Source: Lachnospiraceae bacterium (GTDB taxonomy: Bacteria; Bacillota; Clostridia; Lachnospirales; Lachnospiraceae). From it: 38,196 nucleotides of DNA. The notes under the pieces were generated by a model that was not told where the DNA came from, did no database searches, and saw only the letters and a program-made list of their open reading frames with translations. The translations under genes and the position numbers were made by a program. Below are positions 15,740 to 22,509 of the stretch, in pieces (within the stretch, counting starts at the first letter, position 1; each line of letters begins with the position of its first letter). The DNA lies in contig SVFI01000022.1 in the NCBI GenBank assembly GCA_015056905.1, positions 1 to 38,196 of the forward strand, in the 5' to 3' direction.

Positions 15740-16930
15740 CTATTTATCCTTATTTTCAAGTTTCTTCTCAAGTTTCTCGAGATTGTCTGCAGCAAATTTA
15801 CGTCCGCCAACACCAAAAGCAATTGCAAATGCCACACATACAGCTGCAACAATCAGTATAAAGGTTGTTTCTACAATTGTCTTAGCAACACCTAACTGAC
15901 TCAGGCATACAAATGCTGTAATAACATAGATTGCAACTTTAATTGCAAGTCCCATTGCTTTCGCATCCTGTTTTTTCTTAAGGACAGCACCCTCTGCCGC
16001 TCCTGCCGCAAACATACCAATTGCAACAATGATGATTGCACTGAGAACTGCAGGCATATAAGAAATAATTGCTGCTCCGATATTCGTTAAAATCGGAAGG
16101 TTCAAAACATTAACCCCCTGCACAATAAACACGATAACGAGAACATATTTTACAGCAACACCAATTACCTTGGAAAGCGAAAGTTTCTTTTTCTCACCTG
16201 TCACTTTTTCAAGCAATGTATCCGCACCGACACCCGCAAGTAAAGTCTCGAGCAACGTAGAAACAAGTTTTGCAATAAATACGCCGATCGCAATAATGAT
16301 AATCGCACCGAGTACGTTCGGAATCATTTCGAACACTTTTGCAACCACAACATTTGCCGGATTAGAAATCGCTGCAATTCCCAACTGTTCCAGTGCAGCT
16401 GTAATCACAACAAGAATGATAACTCCGTAAACAACATTTGCTATAATTGTAGAGAAAGATGTTTTTTCTTCTGCATCAATACCTGCTTTTTCCTGAAGCG
16501 CATCCACTTTAATCGCCTTCAACACAGGAATCAGAAGTTCTTTTACAATTTTAGCCACAAATACGCCGACTGCAATAATGATGATAGCTGCAATCATGTT
16601 TGGAACAAATCCAAGGAATGCATTGACCATGTTCGTAATCGGAGCAGAAACACTCTGCATTCCGAGTCTGTCAAGGACTCCCGGTAAAAACAATAAAAAT
16701 GTAATAAAATAAGCAAGTTTTGCAACAAAATCCACCGGACTTCCCGTTGTCGCATCTTTTATACCGAATTTACTCAGCCAACTGTCTGCTTTAACAGCCT
16801 TTAACAGCTTTTTAACAAGTGATTTTACAATTGAAGCCGCAACAAATGCAACAAGCAAAAGTAAAATAGCAAAAATCACATTAGGTAACTGTGATAATAA
16901 AGAATTGAAAAAGTTTAAAATTGCTCCCAT
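15740..16930 (-). CDS. Four-repeat TM-helix (MscS-related) membrane protein
   Basis: A 396-residue, very hydrophobic protein built from four copies of one unit. Each unit has a [PM]xxxxAI(I/L)xxxVGxFxAxxV-type transmembrane helix at about residues 15-34, 108-128, 208-228 and 290-310. The third helix pair ends in GGRKFAADNL (about 375-384), which recalls the MscS pore-helix end. It resembles the conserved TM-helix family related to mechanosensitive channels; it lacks a recognisable large MscS cytoplasmic domain. AAGGAGG precedes the ATG. It starts 73 bp after the GTPase gene with no clear terminator between. Confidence 0.8.
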   Translation of the reverse strand: MGAILNFFNSLLSQLPNVIFAILLLLVAFVAASIVKSLVKKLLKAVKADSWLSKFGIKDATTGSPVDFVAKLAYFITFLLFLPGVLDRLGMQSVSAPITNMVNAFLGFVPNMIAAIIIIAVGVFVAKIVKELLIPVLKAIKVDALQEKAGIDAEEKTSFSTIIANVVYGVIILVVITAALEQLGIAAISNPANVVVAKVFEMIPNVLGAIIIIAIGVFIAKLVSTLLETLLAGVGADTLLEKVTGEKKKLSLSKVIGVAVKYVLVIVFIVQGVNVLNLPILTNIGAAIISYMPAVLSAIIIVAIGMFAAGAAEGAVLKKKQDAKAMGLAIKVAIYVITAFVCLSQLGVAKTIVETTFILIVAAVCVAFAIAFGVGGRKFAADNLEKLEKKLENKDK

Positions 16931-17003
16931 TTAGAATATTCCTCCTTGAATCAATAGTATGTAAAATAATTTCATATATATATCGGCTTTTTTTAACAAA
17001 CAG

Positions 17004-19670
17004 TTAATACAAGTCTTTCAATATATCACCCATTCGGTTGGTCGCTTCCGTTCTTTTCTCTGTGTACTCCTGACGCATCTGTTCCTTGGCACGCGCAATC
17101 TCTTCTTTCAGTTCACGCGCCGATAACAGAAGACATCCCTGCCCCCAAACAATGAGCTGAATCAGCCCGTCCGATGTTGCAACTGTCACACGGTAGTCCC
17201 CCTTTGCGATATTATGCGCAGCCTTCTCAATATACATATCCGCTGTTTCCGCCTCTTTGGTGTAAACAACCTCGATATTGTGATATTTCTGTACTACACC
17301 GATGCCACCCTTTACTTTATATGCATCAAAGACAACAATAAGACGGCATTTTTTAAATCCCTGATAGTCGCACAATATGTCCATCAGTTTCCCTCGCGCC
17401 GCATCAATGTTAGCCTCTGCTAACTCTTTGAGCTCCTCCCACGCAAAAATAATGTTGTATCCGTCCACAAGCAGATACTCCTCCAAAACTTTGTGCGGCT
17501 TGGAGGCGTGGTTCTTTTTCCACTCTTCTGTCGCCTGTTTTTGTGCTGTCACAGTGCGGGGTGCAGACACTGCTCTCTGCTTCGGCGCTCCGTATGTCCT
17601 TTCAAAAATTGCTTTCAGTTCTTCATCTGCCGCGCCGAACTTTTCTTCTTTTTTGGCGCTGCGCATCTCTGCCTCACGCTTCAGGCGCGCAATGGTTCCC
17701 TCATCGAACTCATTCTTTTTGCGTTCCGCAAGGACGCTCTCTATGTGCATATGCTGATGCACCTCATCCCACGGCACAATGTAACCGCTGCCATGCTGAC
17801 AAAAAACAGAATCCGACGAGTTTCGCACATCGCGCAAAGGATCGTAACATTTTTTATCGAGCACTTCCTCCGTATTGTGGCAGACATCATATCCTTCCGG
17901 TGTCAGAAGAATCCTTCCTCTTCCTCCCGTAAAAGACGCAATCTCCCTCGCATAATTGCGTGAGGCGGAAACAGGCGCCCTTCCGCAAATCAGTGCCTGC
18001 TGCCCCTGTATATCCGGTTGCTTAAAGCTGCCTCCCATGCGCTCCATATCTGCGAGCACACGTCCGACCATATCTGCGGGCACGGTAATCCGGAATGCGT
18101 AATACGGCTCGAGCAGAACACTCTTTGCCTGCATCAGTCCCTGACGTACTGCACGGTACGTCGCCTGACGGAAATCGCCGCCTTCCGTATGCTTCGTATG
18201 CGCTTTGCCTGCAACGAGCGTGATTTTCATATCTGTAATCGGTGCGCCAATCAGTACGCCCCGATGCTGCTTTTCTTTCAAATGTACATGTATGAGTCTC
18301 TGCCAATTAAGTGCCAGGTCATCCTCCCTGCAATCCGTCGCAAAGACGAGACCGCTTCCACGCGGGAGCGGTTCCATGATAAGATGTACCTCCGCATAAT
18401 GGCGGAGCGGTTCAAAGTGTCCGACACCTTCCACTACCGTCTCAATCGACTCACGATACACGACATCTCCCTCATCGAACGTCGTCTCAAAACCGAATCT
18501 GTCAAGAATCATGCGATGAAGTACCTCTATCTGCACATCCCCCATAAGCTGGGCACGGATTTCCGAAAGTTCTTCATCCCAAGAGATATGAAGTTCCGGG
18601 TGTTCTTCTTCCAAAATGTGCAGCTTAGCAATTACCGTATGTGCATCCATCTCCTTCGGTCCAAACACTTTGTAGGAAAGCACCGGTTCCAGATAAGGTA
18701 CTGTTTTTTGTTCCTCAATACCAAGCCCTTCTCCTGCAAGCGCATAACTTAATCCCGTTACTGCACAGATTTGTCCGGCTGTCACTTCATCCGCCGGTTC
18801 AAATTTATCTCCGTGATAAATCCTGATTTGATTTACCTTTTCTTCCTTCTCCCAGTTAGCACTCGCTAACATCGTTTTTACTTTAAGGCTTCCACCTGTA
18901 ATCTTCATATGAACGAGTCGGTTTCCCGCCCCGTCACGCGTTATTTTAAACACCCTTGCACCAAATGCGGAACCTCGCACCGGCTCTCGACTGTATGAGG
19001 AAATTCCCTCCAACAGTTCCTCGATTCCTTCATCTTTCAGCGCAGAACCAAAGAAACACGGAAAAAGTTTTCTCTCCGCAATCGCACGGACAATACGTTC
19101 TTTTTCTATCTGTCCCGATGCCAAAAACTCTTCCAGCATCTCCTCATCTGCCGTTGCCACAGCTTCAAAAAACGCTTCCGGATTACTTTCCATTAACGAG
19201 AAGTCAACACAATCTCCGCTCAGATTTTCTTTTATGTCTCGAAAAACACGTTCCCTCTCCATTCCGGGCTGATCCATTTTGTTGGCAAAAACAAAGGTCG
19301 GCACCTGATATTCTTTCAAAAGACTCCATAGTGTCTCCGTATGTCCTTGCACCCCATCCGCCGCGCTCACAATCAGAATCGCATAATCGAGCACCTGAAG
19401 ACTTCGCTCCATCTCCGCCGAAAAATCAACATGTCCCGGCGTATCCAAGAGAGTGAAAGATGTCTCTCCGAATCTCAAAATCGCCTGCTTGGAAAAAATG
19501 GTAATTCCGCGCTCACGCTCCTGTGCATCGGTATCCATAAAAGAATCCCCGTGGTCCACGCGGCCCGCCTTACGTATTCCGCCGCTTTTTAAAAGAAGCT
19601 GCTCTGACAATGTTGTTTTTCCGGCGTCAACATGAGCCAAAATACCGAGTACCATATTCTTTTTTGTCAT
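17004..19670 (-). CDS. Tet(M)/EF-G-like ribosomal GTPase with C-terminal Rae1/YacP NYN nuclease domain
   Basis: The start was placed at the ATG of MTKKNMVLGI, giving 888 residues, because it forms an ATGA overlap with the trmO stop and GAGGTG lies just upstream. Residues 1-605 follow the ribosomal-protection/EF-G plan: G1 AHVDAGKT (12-19), RGITI (54-58), DTPGH (76-80), NKMD (130-133), GSAL (208-211), then domains II-V. The domain IV loop HTEGGDFRQATYRAVRQG recalls Otr(A)/TetB(P)-like members, not the YSPV loop of Tet(M). A charged helical linker (about 645-730) leads to a YacP-like NYN domain (731-868) with Asp736 (VDGYN), Asp782 (VVFDAYKVKG), Asp811 (ETADMYIEK) and Asp834 (VATSDG). In B. subtilis Rae1/YacP cleaves mRNA in the ribosomal A site. 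A combined GTPase-nuclease role is an inference. Confidence 0.9.
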   Translation of the reverse strand: MTKKNMVLGILAHVDAGKTTLSEQLLLKSGGIRKAGRVDHGDSFMDTDAQERERGITIFSKQAILRFGETSFTLLDTPGHVDFSAEMERSLQVLDYAILIVSAADGVQGHTETLWSLLKEYQVPTFVFANKMDQPGMERERVFRDIKENLSGDCVDFSLMESNPEAFFEAVATADEEMLEEFLASGQIEKERIVRAIAERKLFPCFFGSALKDEGIEELLEGISSYSREPVRGSAFGARVFKITRDGAGNRLVHMKITGGSLKVKTMLASANWEKEEKVNQIRIYHGDKFEPADEVTAGQICAVTGLSYALAGEGLGIEEQKTVPYLEPVLSYKVFGPKEMDAHTVIAKLHILEEEHPELHISWDEELSEIRAQLMGDVQIEVLHRMILDRFGFETTFDEGDVVYRESIETVVEGVGHFEPLRHYAEVHLIMEPLPRGSGLVFATDCREDDLALNWQRLIHVHLKEKQHRGVLIGAPITDMKITLVAGKAHTKHTEGGDFRQATYRAVRQGLMQAKSVLLEPYYAFRITVPADMVGRVLADMERMGGSFKQPDIQGQQALICGRAPVSASRNYAREIASFTGGRGRILLTPEGYDVCHNTEEVLDKKCYDPLRDVRNSSDSVFCQHGSGYIVPWDEVHQHMHIESVLAERKKNEFDEGTIARLKREAEMRSAKKEEKFGAADEELKAIFERTYGAPKQRAVSAPRTVTAQKQATEEWKKNHASKPHKVLEEYLLVDGYNIIFAWEELKELAEANIDAARGKLMDILCDYQGFKKCRLIVVFDAYKVKGGIGVVQKYHNIEVVYTKEAETADMYIEKAAHNIAKGDYRVTVATSDGLIQLIVWGQGCLLLSARELKEEIARAKEQMRQEYTEKRTEATNRMGDILKDLY

Positions 19671-20341
19671 GTTCTGCACCTCACTTCCACAATGCGAAGT
19701 TCCTTGTCATTTACTTTAAATTTGATATTGTAATTACCGTACGCAAGTCCCCATTCCCGCTCCGCGTCATTCACATACGCCGTGCGCGGATCCTGCGAGA
19801 GAATTTCGCATATTGTCTGCAGTTCTTCTCTGCTCATGGCAGCCTCGACGCCTTCGTCAAATGTCACCTTAAGCGCATGCTCCTTTACCTCATCCGCAAA
19901 ACCGCACAGAGCCTCCGCATGACTGTCACAGTACGCCAAATATGGTTTGATATCATATATCGGTGTCCCGTCAAGCATGTCCACTCCCGATACCCAGAGC
20001 ACCGGCCCGAATTTTTCGTCGAGCTCAACTCTCTCAAGCCGAACAGAAGATAGCCCGATTGGATTCGGACGAAACGGCGACCGTGTTGCAAATACACCCA
20101 TACGCTTATTTCCTCCGAGCCGCGGTGGTCTTACCGTCGGTGACCACTCCTTACGCTCACTCTCGGAAAACTTCCACAAAACCCAGATGTGTGAATATGC
20201 TTCCAGTCCCCTAACTGCCTCAGCCACTCTGTACTCCGGCTCAAATATGATTTTCCCTATCGCGCCCTCCACGAGACCGCTCTGTCTCGGTATTCCGAAT
20301 TTTTCCGGAAAGTCTGTATAAATATGTGCAATTGTTTTCAT
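19667..20341 (-). CDS. trmO: tRNA (N6-threonylcarbamoyladenosine37-N6)-methyltransferase
   Basis: TrmO methylates t6A37 next to the anticodon of certain tRNAs using SAM. The 224 residues begin with the beta-barrel TsaA/YaeB domain: GLVEGAIGKI, SHIWVLWKF, and the signature RSPFRPNPIGLSSV (about 88-101), followed by DMLDGTPIYDIKPYLAYCD. The start is at MKTIAHIY, with GGAG 6 nt upstream; an earlier in-frame TTG lies inside that site. Its stop overlaps the ATG of the GTPase-nuclease gene. A terminator hairpin ends about 11 nt before its ATG, leaving little room for a promoter. Confidence 0.92.
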   Translation of the reverse strand: MKTIAHIYTDFPEKFGIPRQSGLVEGAIGKIIFEPEYRVAEAVRGLEAYSHIWVLWKFSESERKEWSPTVRPPRLGGNKRMGVFATRSPFRPNPIGLSSVRLERVELDEKFGPVLWVSGVDMLDGTPIYDIKPYLAYCDSHAEALCGFADEVKEHALKVTFDEGVEAAMSREELQTICEILSQDPRTAYVNDAEREWGLAYGNYNIKFKVNDKELRIVEVRCRT

Positions 20342-20351
20342 ACCCCGCTCC

Positions 20352-20377
20352 AAAAAAAGCAGCCCAAGAGGACTGCT
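20352..20377 (-). terminator. Terminator / possible attenuator directly before trmO
   Basis: On the minus strand AGCAGTCC pairs with GGGCTGCT (one wobble) around TCTT and is followed by TTTTTTT. It lies 6 bp after the methyltransferase stop and its T-run abuts the trmO ribosome binding site. trmO and the GTPase-nuclease therefore need readthrough or a promoter inside the methyltransferase end; a TAGAAT at its last codons is the only weak -10 seen. Confidence 0.8.
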
Positions 20378-20383
20378 TTTTTT

Positions 20384-21160
20384 TTATTCTACCGACAAAA
20401 TGTCGACCGTGTGGGAACTTGCGCCTATCATATCCTGTCTTTCGCAAGTGGAAAGATGGTATTTAACAAACCACGCAAATTCCTCCTCACTAAGCGCATT
20501 GATGACCGGTCTCATATGGTCCGCCGGTCCGTCCGCCGCAATAATCTGTATCCTGGAAAGTCCTACCGCTTCATTAATCCGATTGATTTCTTCTATACGG
20601 ACTACACTGTAAAGAGGGTTGGCCTCCGGTTTGCATTGAAAATCTTCCGTCAGCAATCCCTTTTCGACACTTTCTAAAATGTGCCCCTCCCGAAACGCGT
20701 AAGTAAGCACACTGTAATCATTCATGCAGTAAGCTACAAGTATCACACCGCCGGGCTTTGTCACACGCTTTGCCTCGGACAATGCTTTGCATTTGTCTTC
20801 AAAAGAATGCAGGTGATACATCGGTCCGAAAACAAGCGTCAAATCAAAGCTATCATCCGCAAAGCGCGAAAGCTTCATGGCGTTGCCCTGATACGCCTTA
20901 ACACTGCTGCCCTTCTTTTTTAAAACGCCCAGATTACTTTTGACAAGCTCCACCGCCGTCACATCATAACCTTCCTCCGCCAGCGCCACACTATAACGGC
21001 CTGTCCCTGCACCAACATCCAGAATACACGGATTCTCACGCCCCTCCAAATACTTGTGTATGTATTTCATGGAGGTGATATACTCCACCTGTCCGTGGCG
21101 CGATAACAGTCTTTTATCTTCATTAAATTTGTTGTAATACGCAATCAGTTCTTCCGTCAT
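20384..21160 (-). CDS. SAM-dependent class I methyltransferase
   Basis: A 258-residue protein with the Rossmann-type SAM site: motif I ILDVGAGTGRYSVAL (about 41-55), acidic end of beta-2 (TAVELV), and a post-motif FADDSFDLTLVFGPMYHL (about 96-113). The C-terminal part is helical (about 165-250) with no recognised substrate domain. The ATG overlaps the stop of the diguanylate cyclase gene (ATGA, 21157-21160), so the two are coupled. The substrate is unknown. Confidence 0.85.
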   Translation of the reverse strand: MTEELIAYYNKFNEDKRLLSRHGQVEYITSMKYIHKYLEGRENPCILDVGAGTGRYSVALAEEGYDVTAVELVKSNLGVLKKKGSSVKAYQGNAMKLSRFADDSFDLTLVFGPMYHLHSFEDKCKALSEAKRVTKPGGVILVAYCMNDYSVLTYAFREGHILESVEKGLLTEDFQCKPEANPLYSVVRIEEINRINEAVGLSRIQIIAADGPADHMRPVINALSEEEFAWFVKYHLSTCERQDMIGASSHTVDILSVE

Positions 21161-22470
21161 TTCTCCTCTGCTACCTCTGCTGTTTTTCTTGGCTGAAGAA
21201 CATTAAAGCAGACGGAACCTTTTCCGTTTCGCTTTGCCTCATACATATTGTCATCTGCCCAATCAAAAATATCTGTCACATCCATTCCTTTTTCCCAAGG
21301 AACAATACCGACGCTGCAAGGCACCTTGTCAATCAGTTCTCCTGCTTTGCGCATCACATCATTTTTCATTACATTTTTGGTGAGCGCTATAAACTCATCA
21401 CCGCCGAAGCGTCCCACAATAGAGTCCTCAGCATATATATCAAGAATAGTGTCTGCTGCCTCTTTCAGCACCTTATCCCCATATTGATGTCCGTACTGGT
21501 CATTGATTGCTTTAAAATCATCCAAATCAATCAGGCTGAAATAAAATTCCGCTTCCGGCGCTTCTTTCACAAACTCTGTCATCTTGTCAAACACGATTTC
21601 TTTGCGATACAAACCTGTCAGTCCGTCAATCTGCGCCTGATAATTCATTTTTTCTCTCTCAAGCACTTCTGCGTGGATGTCCGTAATTCTTCCCATGACA
21701 CTCGCCACTTTTCCGTCCACGCCGACCACACTCTTATAATATGCTCTGTGCCAACGATATCCGCCTCCTGAAATCGCAGAGAGATATTCCAGTTCACCCT
21801 CTCTCTCCGCAGCAACTGCCCCCTGTAGCACCCGTGTAAATGCCGGGAGATGGTCACTGTGTACAATCGGGTTTTTCTTTGCATAAGAGCTGTACCCGGT
21901 AATCTCTCGTGTTTTCTTATTATGCGGAAGATTGTAAGAGAACGCCATCGTATCCTGTTTCGGGAAATATTCAAACAAAATCCCCTGCACGGTCTCTGCC
22001 AGCACGCGATAACGCGCCTCTCTCATCATGAGCTCTTCATTCATCTTCTCAAGCTCTTTCATCTTCTGCTCGTTTTCAATCTTATCCGTGATATCACGCA
22101 TAATCAGAAGAACCACTCTTCCCTCTGTGCTCGGATTCGTAATCGGAGCCTGTTTTACCGCAAACCAAACAATTGTCCCATCAGGCCGTTTAATCTGAAT
22201 TTTTTGTTCCAGCACCTTTCCTGCCTGCACACATTCTCTGACAGGAGCAGGAATTTCCGGGAAATTCGTTTTGCCGATTCCGACACGGTCGAAAAATGCC
22301 TGATTCAAATACAGTACTTTAATATCCTCCGTTTTGAGTTCAAACAGACCGACACCCGTTCTCATATTCGACACAAGAGCCTGCAATACTTCCTGCATGT
22401 TCTCCGTTACATAGACAAGTCTTTGACTATCCCAAAGATTCAAATCTTCCCATTTTTTGCGTTCTCCCAT
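21157..22470 (-). CDS. PAS-PAS-GGDEF diguanylate cyclase
   Basis: A soluble 437-residue signalling protein; the start is at MGERKKWEDL, with AAGGAGGA 6 nt upstream. Two PAS domains (about 30-132 and 150-270, the second PAS_3-like with GYRWHR...GRITDI) precede a GGDEF domain (about 275-430). The active site is intact (GRFGGDEF, 353-360, and DLDDFKAIND at 315-324), so c-di-GMP synthesis is likely. The inhibitory I-site RxxD is not conserved (Tyr346 in place of Arg), so product inhibition is probably weak. It follows the LRR gene by 39 bp and overlaps the methyltransferase gene. Confidence 0.92.
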   Translation of the reverse strand: MGERKKWEDLNLWDSQRLVYVTENMQEVLQALVSNMRTGVGLFELKTEDIKVLYLNQAFFDRVGIGKTNFPEIPAPVRECVQAGKVLEQKIQIKRPDGTIVWFAVKQAPITNPSTEGRVVLLIMRDITDKIENEQKMKELEKMNEELMMREARYRVLAETVQGILFEYFPKQDTMAFSYNLPHNKKTREITGYSSYAKKNPIVHSDHLPAFTRVLQGAVAAEREGELEYLSAISGGGYRWHRAYYKSVVGVDGKVASVMGRITDIHAEVLEREKMNYQAQIDGLTGLYRKEIVFDKMTEFVKEAPEAEFYFSLIDLDDFKAINDQYGHQYGDKVLKEAADTILDIYAEDSIVGRFGGDEFIALTKNVMKNDVMRKAGELIDKVPCSVGIVPWEKGMDVTDIFDWADDNMYEAKRNGKGSVCFNVLQPRKTAEVAEEK

Positions 22471-22509
22471 AAACGTCCTCCTTCCTGCGTATCTGTACAC
22501 CTATCTGTA

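Noticed and set aside
17004-19670. Recently acquired tetracycline resistance gene
   Set aside because: No mobile-element genes flank it, it is coupled to trmO, carries an extra nuclease domain and lacks the Tet(M) YSPV loop. A chromosomal housekeeping or stress role is more likely, although resistance is not excluded.
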